This document shows, in pieces, positions 34,426 through 42,526 of a stretch of DNA of 64,000 nucleotides (positions are counted from its first letter, which is position 1; every line of letters begins with the position of its first letter). The stretch comes from JAMXLO01 sp963812505 (lineage in GTDB: Bacteria > Pseudomonadota > Alphaproteobacteria > Acetobacterales > Acetobacteraceae). The DNA is taken from the NCBI GenBank assembly GCA_963812505.1, contig CAWEVM010000008.1, positions 310,001 to 374,000 of the forward strand, read 5' to 3'. The position numbers were made by a program, and so were the translations under genes. Below the pieces are notes generated by a model. That model was given only the letters and a program-made list of their open reading frames with translations, searched no databases and was not told the DNA's origin.

Positions 34426-34538
34426 GATGGTCCCCTCTCTGAATGATTTTGCACGAGCCTATCACTGGGTCAGCGAGCAGGACCAGTGTGCGCGAAAACA
34501 AGCGTATTGCTGGAATTGCGAGTGAGGCCTAGCCTGTC

Positions 34539-34550
34539 CGCAAAATTGCG
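34539..34550. promoter_or_regulatory. Short palindrome in divergent promoter region
   Basis: CGCAAAATTGCG is a perfect 12-base palindrome lying 114 bases upstream of the Rieske-operon hydrolase and 94 bases upstream of the D-aminoacylase-like gene. It is the most operator-like sequence in this 218-base divergent spacer. No regulator gene is adjacent. Confidence 0.3.
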
Positions 34551-34643
34551 AAAGGGAGCTGGCGCGACAGCCGGTTCATTCGTAATCGGCTCGGCGCACC
34601 GGCCCTCATTCGACAAGATTTTGCCTGATGAGGAGGAAGAGCG

Positions 34644-36404
34644 ATGACGTACGATCTGCTGATCAAGAATGCCCGAGTCGTGGACGGTTCCGGCGAGCCG
34701 TCATTCCAGGCGGACGTGGCGGTAAACCAAGGAAAGATTGTCGGCGTAGGGAAATACAACGGCGGCGCCAAGCGCACGATCGACGCCGCTGGCCGGGTGG
34801 TCGCCCCAGGATTCATCGATCACCACACGCACTTCGATCCGCAGGCGCTGTGGGATCCGTACTGTGGTTCCTCGGTTCAGAACGGCCACACCACGATCCT
34901 GGTCGGTCAGTGCGGCCAGGTCATCGCGCCGGCTCGGCCTGGCGACCATGACTGGTATCTTGAGTTCTTCGCGGAAGCCGAGGCCATCCCGATGAGCGTG
35001 ATGCGCCAAGGCATCGACTTCACCTGGGAGTCGGTCGCCGAGTACATGGACGCACTCGGCAAGCGGCGCGGCTGCAATGTGGGCACACTGGTGGGTCATT
35101 CGGGAATCCGCCGCTACGTGATGGGTGAGGCCGCCTCCGAGCGCGCCGAGGCAACGCCCGAAGAACTTGCCCAGATGAAGCGGCTGATCAGCGACGCGAT
35201 GTACGCCGGCGCGTTAGGGTTCAGCACCTCACCGCTAGGTCGTGGCGATCCCGCCGGAGTCGGCACCGACGCGGAGCGGCTGGCACTCGCCGATGTGCTT
35301 GGCGAGTTGGGGACCGGTGTCATGCAGGTCTCAGGCGGCGCTCCCGGCGGCACAAAGGCGACACGCCAGATGGCTCGCGACCTTGCCGCCCGCACCGGTC
35401 GCCCGACCATCTATAATCTCGTCACCCAGCCAATCGAACGTCCCGAGGAATGGCAGGAGCATCTGCGCTGGCTGGAAGATGCGTTCCACGCGGGCGCCCG
35501 CTGCTACGGCTCCTGCGTGTCCGTCGTCGCCGGACCGATCTTCGATCTTCGGCTGGGACTCGATGTCCCGCAGGATGAGGATCTGACCAATCCAAACAGC
35601 CTGTTCGCCGGCATGCCGACCTGGGACAAGGTCATGGCCCTGCCTTACCAAGAGAGGATGAAGGCTTTCCGTGATCCGGAGATCCGCAAGTCCCTGAGCG
35701 CCGAGGCGGTGGAAGGTACTGTGGCGCAGGAGAGACCTGGCACCGATCGACGCGGTCGCGCGCGCGGCTTCTTCAACCGTCGCTGGGACCTGGTGCAGGT
35801 CTTCATGACCCAGCACGAGCGGAACCGTGGGCTCGAAGGCAAGAGCGTCGCACAGATCGCCCAGGAGCAGGGCAAGAGCGTGATGGATGCATTCCTCGAT
35901 CTGTCGCTGGACGAAGATCTGCAAACCTTCTTCATCGGCGTCGATCGCAACACCGATCCGGCGGCGCAGAAGCAGATCCTCGGCTCGCCCTACACTGTGA
36001 TCGGCACAAGTGATGGCGGCGCCCGTCCGCATTCGGCCGATCGCCACGAATACAGCACCAACCTGTTGGGGCACTGGGTGCGCGAGCAGAAGATCATGTC
36101 GCTCGAGGAGGCGGTGCATCGGCTCACCGGCAGGACGGCTTTGATGCACGACATGGACGACCGCGGCTTTGTCGCCCCGGGCAAGGTCGCTGACCTGGTC
36201 ATGTTCAATCCTGACACGATCGCACCGAAGCCGCGTGTGCCGGTCAACGACATGCCTGCCGGTGGAGCGCGGGTGAAACGCGACGCCGTCGGGATCGACT
36301 ATGTTGTCGTCAACGGCACTGTGTTGCTCGACAACGGCGAACTGACCGACGCGCTTCCGGGTCAGATCGTTCGCGGTCCGCTGCATCGGGCCAACCACCC
36401 GTAG
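34644..36404 (+). CDS. N-acyl-D-amino-acid deacylase family amidohydrolase
   Basis: The 586-residue metallohydrolase has the N-terminal sandwich (LLIKNARVVDGSG), metal motif PGFIDHHTHFDPQ, and late blocks GTSDGGARPHSADRH and VAPGKVADLVMFNP that close the barrel. Family members remove acyl groups from D-amino acids or hydrolyse related amides; the precise substrate cannot be read. It is longer than classical D-aminoacylase (about 480) and matches the larger subgroup often found in catabolic clusters. GAGGAGGAAGAG precedes the ATG. Confidence 0.88.
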   Translation: MTYDLLIKNARVVDGSGEPSFQADVAVNQGKIVGVGKYNGGAKRTIDAAGRVVAPGFIDHHTHFDPQALWDPYCGSSVQNGHTTILVGQCGQVIAPARPGDHDWYLEFFAEAEAIPMSVMRQGIDFTWESVAEYMDALGKRRGCNVGTLVGHSGIRRYVMGEAASERAEATPEELAQMKRLISDAMYAGALGFSTSPLGRGDPAGVGTDAERLALADVLGELGTGVMQVSGGAPGGTKATRQMARDLAARTGRPTIYNLVTQPIERPEEWQEHLRWLEDAFHAGARCYGSCVSVVAGPIFDLRLGLDVPQDEDLTNPNSLFAGMPTWDKVMALPYQERMKAFRDPEIRKSLSAEAVEGTVAQERPGTDRRGRARGFFNRRWDLVQVFMTQHERNRGLEGKSVAQIAQEQGKSVMDAFLDLSLDEDLQTFFIGVDRNTDPAAQKQILGSPYTVIGTSDGGARPHSADRHEYSTNLLGHWVREQKIMSLEEAVHRLTGRTALMHDMDDRGFVAPGKVADLVMFNPDTIAPKPRVPVNDMPAGGARVKRDAVGIDYVVVNGTVLLDNGELTDALPGQIVRGPLHRANHP

Positions 36405-36413
36405 CGTCAGGCA

Positions 36414-36451
36414 TCGAGCCCCTCCGCTGGTTGATTGCAGGAGGGGCTCGA
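36414..36451 (+). terminator. Stable hairpin between the deacylase and MetX-like genes
   Basis: TCGAGCCCCTCC (36414-36425) pairs perfectly with GGAGGGGCTCGA (36440-36451) around a 14-base loop, ten bases after the deacylase stop. No T-run follows, so it may be a weak or Rho-assisted terminator, an mRNA-stabilising structure, or an attenuator for the next gene 20 bases away. Confidence 0.5.
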
Positions 36452-36471
36452 GGCTCCGCAAGGAGAACGGC

Positions 36472-37458
36472 ATGAGCGAGACCCAGCACGGCAACTTCAC
36501 CTTCGCCGACTTTCGCCTGCAGAACGGCGAGGTGATGCCGGAGGTCACCATCGCGTACTGCACGCGCGGCAGGCTCGCGGCGGATGGTCGCAACGCGGTG
36601 CTGGTGACGCACGGCTATACCAGCGGACACCGTATGATCGAATCGGGCGCGGGTTCGTCCGAGGGCTCGTGGAGCACGCTGGTCGGGCCGGGCGCACCGA
36701 TCGATACCGATCGCTGCTTCGTCGTGTGCTCCAACATGCTGGGGTCGAGCTACGGCTCGACCAACGCCGCGACGCGCGATCCGCGCACCGGACGCCCGTA
36801 TGGCTCACGCTTCCCGCACATCACCGTGGCCGACATCGTGACCGCGCAGCGGCATCTGCTGCACCATCTCGGCGTGAAGCATCTGCACGCGGTGGTGGGC
36901 CCGTCATACGGTGGGTTCCAGGCATTCCAGTGGGCGGTGACATTTCCCGACGACATGGACCGCGTCGTCCCGGTGGTGTCATCGCCGCGCGCGCAGAGCC
37001 GCGACCGCGTGGCGACACTTTTTGCTCGGTTCGAGCAGAACCCGAACTGGCACGGCGGCGATTACTACGACACGCCGGGCATGTTCGACAGCCTGCTGGC
37101 GCTGCGGGTGGAGACGCTGAAGCGCTATGGCATGAACGCGTCTGAAGCGGAGATCACACGCCTGGCCTCGGTGTGGGCGAAGCAGTTCGACGCGAACTCG
37201 CTGCTGATTCTGGGCCGGGCCATGGAGGCATACGACGTGACGCCCGAGCTGCACCGTATCCGCGTGCCGGTGCTGTATGTGCTGTCGCGCACGGACGAGC
37301 TGTTTCCACCGAGTCTGGCGCCTGGTGTGATGGCCAGCTTGCACGACGCCGGCGTGGAAGCGAGCTATTTCGAGATCGACAGCGAACTTGGTCACCTCGC
37401 TTCCGGCGCCGACTCTGAGAAATGGGCGCCGGCGCTGCGGGAGTTCATGCAGAAGTGA
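36472..37458 (+). CDS. Alpha/beta hydrolase, homoserine acetyltransferase-like
   Basis: The 328-residue protein is of the MetX-like alpha/beta hydrolase group: FTFADFRLQNGEVMPEVTIAYCT at the N-terminus, VVCSNMLGSSYGSTNAA, nucleophile elbow VVGPSYGGFQ (S145), and aspartate and histidine in SRTDELFPP and ELGHLASG. True MetX proteins acylate homoserine, but this shorter one lacks the longer lid and lies in a catabolic cluster, so an esterase or acyltransferase with another substrate is equally likely. AAGGAGA precedes the ATG. Confidence 0.8.
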   Translation: MSETQHGNFTFADFRLQNGEVMPEVTIAYCTRGRLAADGRNAVLVTHGYTSGHRMIESGAGSSEGSWSTLVGPGAPIDTDRCFVVCSNMLGSSYGSTNAATRDPRTGRPYGSRFPHITVADIVTAQRHLLHHLGVKHLHAVVGPSYGGFQAFQWAVTFPDDMDRVVPVVSSPRAQSRDRVATLFARFEQNPNWHGGDYYDTPGMFDSLLALRVETLKRYGMNASEAEITRLASVWAKQFDANSLLILGRAMEAYDVTPELHRIRVPVLYVLSRTDELFPPSLAPGVMASLHDAGVEASYFEIDSELGHLASGADSEKWAPALREFMQK

Positions 37459-37469
37459 ATGTCGCGGAT

Positions 37470-37785
37470 GCCGGCGAGCGATTTTCGCCAAGATCGCCCC
37501 AACGTATTCAACACGAGCCGCATCACCATCAGCACGTCGCCCGCGAGGAGATTGGCAATCGCCTTCCGTAGCTGCGCCCGCGATGGCGTGAAAGCCGGTG
37601 GGATAAGTGGCCTTCCGTGACCAACCGGATCGAGGGCCACGCACAACGACCTGGCCGCCTTGTAGGCAGGACTCGCGGGGCCCGACATGCGCCGGGAGGT
37701 CGACTGCCCGCGCCATCAGTCATTACGCGGCCGCGCTCGGCCTCTCGGTGTCTGCGCCTCGGTCGAAGATGGCACGCGTACAAGG
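37470..37785 (-). pseudogene. Relic of a serine recombinase (resolvase) gene
   Basis: In the 337 bases after the MetX-like gene there is no intact large frame. On the minus strand one frame reads SRAQLRKAIANLLAGDVLMV, which matches the resolvase block R-x-Q-L-R-K-A-I-A-x-L-x-x-G-D-V-L-M-V. It then runs MRLVLNTL, as if the DRLARSTRD segment had been deleted. Upstream, DNA around 37760 resembles the YARVST-DGQ start in another frame. The gene is frameshifted and truncated, pointing to a lost mobile element. Confidence 0.5.
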
Positions 37786-37795
37786 GGAACGTCGG

Positions 37796-37942
37796 ATGAT
37801 GCGGGTTGTCATAATGCTGGCTCTTCCCGTCAGCATCCTTTTGATCTTTCTGACGGTCACGATTCTCCTGTCCTGGGTGTCAGGAACTGGATTGTGTGGC
37901 ACGTGGATGACGTCGGTTCTACCCGCAACCTACTGCAGGTGA
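37796..37942 (+). CDS. Small membrane protein
   Basis: A 48-residue frame, preceded by AGGGGAA, starts MMRVVIMLALPVSILLIFL and carries one long hydrophobic helix, followed by a short tail with two cysteines. No family is recognised. It lies alone between the recombinase relic and the AI-2E permease. The combination of ribosome binding site and clean membrane helix supports expression, but it could be chance. Confidence 0.4.
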   Translation: MMRVVIMLALPVSILLIFLTVTILLSWVSGTGLCGTWMTSVLPATYCR

Positions 37943-38058
37943 TCCGCACCACTCGTCCCCGTAGCGGCCGATGAGAATCGCGTCCTTTGGAGACAGGGTT
38001 CCCATGCAGCAACGAACTCGGCGTCATCAACGCACCGGTCACAGGCGAACAGGCGAAG

Positions 38059-39258
38059 TCAGTCGGCCTTTGACCTCGCCGAGGTGCCACCCAGCAGATG
38101 GCCAAGCGGCATGAGCCACTCGATGTGGTCACACACGATCTTGGTGACCGCCAGCAGAGGCATCGAGAGCAACGCTCCTGGAATGCCCCACAGCCAGTCC
38201 CAGAACATCAGGGATGAAATCACCATGACCGGGTTCAGGGTGAAGCGGCGCGCGAGCAGCATCGGCGTGATTGTCTCGCCCTCCAGCACATGGATCCCGA
38301 GATATATCGCCGCGGGAAGCAAGGCTTGCCAGATGGATGCGAAGGTGAAGACGCCGACGAAGAAAAAGATCACCATTCCGGTGACTGGGCCGATGATCGG
38401 AATGTAGTTGAGCAGGAACGCGAGCGTTCCGAACAGGAGCGGGTCTGGCATTCCCAGCAGCCAGACCGCCAATCCCGCGAACAGCCCGACCAGCGCATTC
38501 ATCAGTGTGATCGTCAGAAGGTAGCGGGATATATTGTCTTCGATCTCGGTCACGATCGACACGGCTCGGCGCTTTTCATCGAAATGCGGAAGTATCTCGA
38601 CGAATCGGCGTAGCAAGGTGTCGCTCGACGCCAGGAAGAAAAACAGGAGCAGCATCAAGGTGAAGCCTTCGCCCAGGAAGGCGCGGCCGCCTTGCAGGAC
38701 CGATGAGCCGATACCCATGAGGCTGCCACCAACACCGGAGGATTGCGGTGCTGCCGGGCCGGGAGGGGGGGCGTTCTCCGTTGCTGGCTGGTCGCCGCTC
38801 TGCGACATCAGATTCTGCAATTGCTGCACGCCGTGCTGCACCAATCGGATCGGCTTTTCGAGAAACCGCAGTTTATCGACCAGAGCGGGCAGCGATTGCG
38901 GAGCCTTGGCAATCCAGCCGGAGGCCGGGACGGAAAGCGCATAACCCATCGCCCCCACCACACTGAACAGCGCCACGATCAGCAACAGCGCCGCGATCAT
39001 TCGCGGAATGCGCAACCGGCGGTTCAGCAGACGCATCGCCGGGCCCAGCACGAGCGCCAGGACGAGCGCCAGCACGAAGGGCAGGATGATCGCCGCAGCG
39101 AAGAACAAGGTGTAAAGTACGGCCAGCACGGTCAGGGTGATCAGACAGACTTGGCCGATACTCGTCGAGGAGCGCTCCAGAACCTTTTGTGCCCTGCGTA
39201 CCTTGGTGCGCTCCTCTTCCTCAGAGGATGCTTGCGCAATGGTTGAATCCTGGACCAT
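38059..39258 (-). CDS. AI-2E family transporter
   Basis: The 399-residue inner-membrane protein has eight helices with the family blocks FVLALVLALVLGPAMRLLNR and ILPHFDEKRRAVSIVTEIE, then the conserved LLNYIPIIGPVTG and LEGETITPMLLARRFTLNPV. Members export small molecules or act as Na+/H+ antiporters; the autoinducer-2 name derives from E. coli TqsA. An extra proline-rich loop lies near residues 160-180. GGGGAG precedes the start. Confidence 0.9.
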   Translation of the reverse strand: MVQDSTIAQASSEEEERTKVRRAQKVLERSSTSIGQVCLITLTVLAVLYTLFFAAAIILPFVLALVLALVLGPAMRLLNRRLRIPRMIAALLLIVALFSVVGAMGYALSVPASGWIAKAPQSLPALVDKLRFLEKPIRLVQHGVQQLQNLMSQSGDQPATENAPPPGPAAPQSSGVGGSLMGIGSSVLQGGRAFLGEGFTLMLLLFFFLASSDTLLRRFVEILPHFDEKRRAVSIVTEIEDNISRYLLTITLMNALVGLFAGLAVWLLGMPDPLLFGTLAFLLNYIPIIGPVTGMVIFFFVGVFTFASIWQALLPAAIYLGIHVLEGETITPMLLARRFTLNPVMVISSLMFWDWLWGIPGALLSMPLLAVTKIVCDHIEWLMPLGHLLGGTSARSKAD

Positions 39259-39361
39259 GCTGTTCTCCCCTGTGCGGCGCCGGATTTCCGACGGTTATGG
39301 CGTTCCGTTGACCCGGGCAGGCACCCATGCATAGAACTCCCTTACAGGGGGTACGAATGCC

Positions 39362-39637
39362 ATGACCAGAGCAGAATTCGAAACCGACGTGCGTGGTGAA
39401 GGTTATGAGGTGAGCGAAGGAAAGATCGAGCCCAACGTGCATCGCGATGCGCACGCCCATGGCTTTGACGCACGCCTCTTGGTGCTCGACGGGTCGATCA
39501 CGCTCGTGTTCGGCGAGGACAGGGTAACCTACGGGCCGGGCGACTCCTGCCGCGTTCCGGCAGGGACCATGCATGAGGAGCACACGGAAGCAGACGGCGT
39601 TCGCTACGTCGCGGGACGACGATCAGCGTCCGCCTGA
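39362..39637 (+). CDS. Small cupin-domain protein
   Basis: The 91-residue single cupin has HRDAHAHGFDARLLVLDGS for motif 1, where histidines can bind metal, and YGPGDSCRVPAGTMHEEH for motif 2. Such small cupins may be sugar or metabolite binding proteins, isomerases or dioxygenases; none can be chosen. It is divergent from the AI-2E gene and followed after 54 bases by a GlsB/YeaQ-type membrane protein. Confidence 0.75.
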   Translation: MTRAEFETDVRGEGYEVSEGKIEPNVHRDAHAHGFDARLLVLDGSITLVFGEDRVTYGPGDSCRVPAGTMHEEHTEADGVRYVAGRRSASA

Positions 39638-39691
39638 TCGAATGGCGGAGAGAGATCCGCCCACACAACGTTCAAGAATGGAGTACTTCCC

Positions 39692-39943
39692 ATGTCGATC
39701 ATCGGCTGGCTGATCTTGGGTCTCATCGCAGGCTTCATCGCCAGCAAGATAGTGAACAAATCGGGCGAAGGGGTCATCCTCGATATCGTGCTGGGGATTG
39801 TCGGCGCGATAGTGGGCGGCTTTCTGTTCAGCCTCATCGGCGCCGCTGGGGTGACCGGATTCAACCTCTACAGCATGTTCGTGGCGGTCATCGGTTCGGT
39901 CGTGGTGCTGGTCATCTATCATGCCATAGCCCGCAGAGCCTGA
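39692..39943 (+). CDS. GlsB/YeaQ/YmgE family stress-response membrane protein
   Basis: The 83-residue protein has three hydrophobic helices with the family pattern: IGWLILGLIAGFIASKI, GVILDIVLGIVGAIVGGFLF and a final helix. These transglycosylase-associated-like membrane proteins are induced by general stress; their biochemical role is unknown. ATG 39692 is preceded by a weak AATGGAG. It is convergent with the peptide-binding protein gene. Confidence 0.88.
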   Translation: MSIIGWLILGLIAGFIASKIVNKSGEGVILDIVLGIVGAIVGGFLFSLIGAAGVTGFNLYSMFVAVIGSVVVLVIYHAIARRA

Positions 39944-39995
39944 CTGCCGCAGGCCGCGACGCGAAAAGATCCCGCCGGCCGTATGGCGTGTCCCG

Positions 39996-41609
39996 CTACG
40001 TCATGCTGATCCTGGTGAAGTCCTGATACCAGCTCTGCGCCGGATGGAACCCTGTGACCTTCTTGCTCATCGCGCGCGGATTGAGATCGTGCACGATGAA
40101 CAGCCACGGCGCCTCATCCACCACTATCGCGTGCGCCTGCGTCAGCAACGTCATCTCTTCGGCTGGATCGAAGGTTGCCTGTGCCTTCTTCAGCAGGTCG
40201 GTGCAGGCCTGATTGCTCCAGTGGCCCCAGTTGTAGTTGGTCGGTGAGAAGCTATCGATCGCGTAGTAGCGGAACATCGACGAGGGATCGGTGAAGCTGA
40301 GGCTGATATTGATGCCGTCGTCGCCGTGCGACTGCGGCGCGGTCGGCGCAGCGCGGACCGCCACCAGCATGGTGCCCCATTCAACCACGTCGAAGTCGAT
40401 GTCCATACCGACGGCCTTGAAGTTCTGCTGCATGAACTCGTTCATCGGGATCGGCACCATCTGACCCGATCCCGACGTCGAGATCATGATCTTCGCCTTC
40501 ACCGGCTTGTCCGGGCCGTAGCCGGCCTCCTTCAGCAGCGCCTTCGCCTTCTCCGGGTCGTAGCTGTAGCGGTTCTTCGGCGCGCCGAAATACGGGCTGT
40601 CGGGCGGGTACAAACCGATCGCCGGTTTCGCTGTGCCGTTCAGCATCTTGCACATGCCCTCACGATCGACCGCGTAGTTGATCGCCTGGCGCACACGCAC
40701 GTCCTTGAACGGCGAGTTGTCCAGGGTGTTCAGCGCGTACGGATAGGTGTGTGGATACGGCCACAGGCTGATCTGCAATCCCGCCTGCTTCAGTGAGGGG
40801 ATCGAATCCGGCGGCGGCACTTCGATCCAGTCCACCTGGCCCGAGCGCAGCGCGGCGACGCGCGTGGTGGCTTCCGGCATCGGGTAGACCACCATCTTGT
40901 CGAGCTTGGGCACCCGCGCCTTGTCCCAATAGTCGTCGTTGCGCGTCATCTCGGCGTACTGGCCGAGTACCACCTTGGTGATCTTGAACGGCCCGGTGCC
41001 GGCGGGTTCCTTGGCGAACGCCGCCCAGGTCTTGCCGACCTTCTCCCACTGCGTCGGGCTCGCGATCAGGATCCGGGTCAGCAGATAGGGCAAGAAGCTG
41101 AACGGGTACTGCGTTGTCAGGACGATGGTCTTGTCGTCGGCCTTCTCGAACTTGTCGATCATCGACACGGTGGCGCGTACGATCGGCGCGGCAGGCGCAT
41201 CGTATTGCGGCGACTTGTCGTCGTAGATCCGCCGCAGGTTCCAGATCACCGCGTCGGCGTTGAACTCCGAGCCGTCGTGGAACTTCACGCCTTGCCGGAC
41301 GTCGCAGACCCACCGTAACGGGTTGGTCTCGTCGGCATGCCAGGCAGTGAACAGGCCCGGTGTGACGTCAGCCAGCTTGTCGGTGTGGGTGAAGTCCCAG
41401 TTGACGATGAAGTCGTAGGCCGGGTAGCCGAGAAAGCGGAAGCCTTCACCGCCGTTGTTGGGGATGCCGTGCGTGGTGGGCAGGTCCGCCGCGGTCATGC
41501 CGATGCGCAGGATCTGCGGGCTGGCGGCAGATGCCGGCATTCCCGGAATTACTGCGGCGCCTGCCGCCGAAGCCATGAAGCCACGCCTGGTGAACATCGA
41601 ATTATCCAT
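39996..41609 (-). CDS. ABC transporter substrate-binding protein, peptide/opine/nickel family
   Basis: The 537-residue periplasmic protein starts with a twin-arginine signal (TRRGFMASAAGAAVIP) and has the SBP family 5 blocks: FTAWHADETNPLRWVCDVRQ, VKFHDGSEFNADAVIWNLRR, AGTGPFKITK and DVRVRQAINYAVDR. It captures an oligopeptide-like ligand for the permease and ATPase genes at 42527-46425, although it is transcribed away from them. It lies 29 bases downstream of the isochorismatase gene and is probably in the same operon. Confidence 0.93.
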   Translation of the reverse strand: MDNSMFTRRGFMASAAGAAVIPGMPASAASPQILRIGMTAADLPTTHGIPNNGGEGFRFLGYPAYDFIVNWDFTHTDKLADVTPGLFTAWHADETNPLRWVCDVRQGVKFHDGSEFNADAVIWNLRRIYDDKSPQYDAPAAPIVRATVSMIDKFEKADDKTIVLTTQYPFSFLPYLLTRILIASPTQWEKVGKTWAAFAKEPAGTGPFKITKVVLGQYAEMTRNDDYWDKARVPKLDKMVVYPMPEATTRVAALRSGQVDWIEVPPPDSIPSLKQAGLQISLWPYPHTYPYALNTLDNSPFKDVRVRQAINYAVDREGMCKMLNGTAKPAIGLYPPDSPYFGAPKNRYSYDPEKAKALLKEAGYGPDKPVKAKIMISTSGSGQMVPIPMNEFMQQNFKAVGMDIDFDVVEWGTMLVAVRAAPTAPQSHGDDGINISLSFTDPSSMFRYYAIDSFSPTNYNWGHWSNQACTDLLKKAQATFDPAEEMTLLTQAHAIVVDEAPWLFIVHDLNPRAMSKKVTGFHPAQSWYQDFTRISMT

Positions 41610-41638
41610 TCTTGGTGGTTTGTGGTTCCACGACGGGA

Positions 41639-42343
41639 TCAGGCCAGCACGGCCTCCGCGCCGATGCGTTCGATCATTCCGACCATCGCGTCGGTGTCGA
41701 TCACATCGCAGAACGCGTGCGCCATTGCCGACAGCGTCGCATTGTGTTCGTCGTCGTTGAACGTCGCATTACCGTCAGCGATGAAGAACACCTTGTAGTT
41801 CAGCATCATCGCGTCGCGCGCGGTGGACTCACAGCACACCTGCGTCGCGGTGCCGGTGACGATCAGCGTGTCGATGTCGCGTGCCTGCAAAACTCCATGC
41901 AGATCGGAAGCTCCAGGTGCGAAGGCACCGAAACGGCGCTTCTGCACCTTGAGGTCCTGCGGCAGCACCTCGAGGCCGGGCCAGATGGCATGGCCAAACG
42001 CACCCGGACTGAACGTCTCTATCATCCGCTGGCGCCGTTCCGGCGTGCAGAAATGCTCGAAGAACGTGGACCAGGTGGCGACGGCGACCTCATCGAACGT
42101 ATTCTGGATGTAGACCACCAGACCACCGGCGTCGCGCAGCGCGGCACTGATCCGGTTGACGTTGGGCACGATTTCGCGTGCCGTGGCGATCTCGGCTATC
42201 TGGCCCGGAGCCATGAAGCCATTCTGCAGGTCGACCACAATATGTGCAGTTCGCTCTGGATTTAGGCTGTTGAACACACGAAGGCCACCGCGTCGCTGGT
42301 TTGCGCGGCTGACGACATCGGGGTGAATGGCGGTATTATGCAC
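41639..42343 (-). CDS. Isochorismatase-like cysteine hydrolase
   Basis: The 234-residue protein has the complete D-K-C triad: D38 in AHIVVDLQNGF, K135 in QKRRFGAF, and C170 in GTATQVCCESTARD. The superfamily includes nicotinamidases, N-carbamoylsarcosine amidases and biuret hydrolases, so an amide or carbamoyl substrate fits the neighbouring amidases. The frame is open far upstream, but GTG 42343 preceded by GCGAGG gives the expected N-terminus. It heads an operon with the binding protein, divergent from the permeases. Confidence 0.85.
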   Translation of the reverse strand: MHNTAIHPDVVSRANQRRGGLRVFNSLNPERTAHIVVDLQNGFMAPGQIAEIATAREIVPNVNRISAALRDAGGLVVYIQNTFDEVAVATWSTFFEHFCTPERRQRMIETFSPGAFGHAIWPGLEVLPQDLKVQKRRFGAFAPGASDLHGVLQARDIDTLIVTGTATQVCCESTARDAMMLNYKVFFIADGNATFNDDEHNATLSAMAHAFCDVIDTDAMVGMIERIGAEAVLA

Positions 42344-42372
42344 GTTTACCTCGCTTTGCTGACTGGATTGCC

Positions 42373-42389
42373 ATGCTGCGACGCAGCAT
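42373..42389. promoter_or_regulatory. Perfect 17-base palindrome, operator candidate 1
   Basis: ATGCTGCGACGCAGCAT is a perfect palindrome with one central base, 30 bases upstream of the isochorismatase start. It contains CTGC-N3-GCAG, a form bound by PhaR in Rhodobacter and Paracoccus. A near-identical site lies 110 bases away beside the permease gene. Confidence 0.6.
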
Positions 42390-42482
42390 TTTAGTGTGCG
42401 GTCCGGCAGGAAGGCAAATGCCCAAAGACTAGGCTGAATTTGCGCTGGACAGATCGCTCCGTCTGCGGTCAAGTTGGGCATA

Positions 42483-42499
42483 ATGCTGCAATGCAGCAT
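42483..42499. promoter_or_regulatory. Perfect 17-base palindrome, operator candidate 2
   Basis: ATGCTGCAATGCAGCAT is a perfect palindrome that differs from the site at 42373 only at two complementary positions. It lies 28 bases upstream of the permease start, where a repressor would block transcription. The pair spans the divergent control region. Confidence 0.6.
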
Positions 42500-42526
42500 A
42501 GCCTTGTCGCGCCGGGAGCCCTCAGG

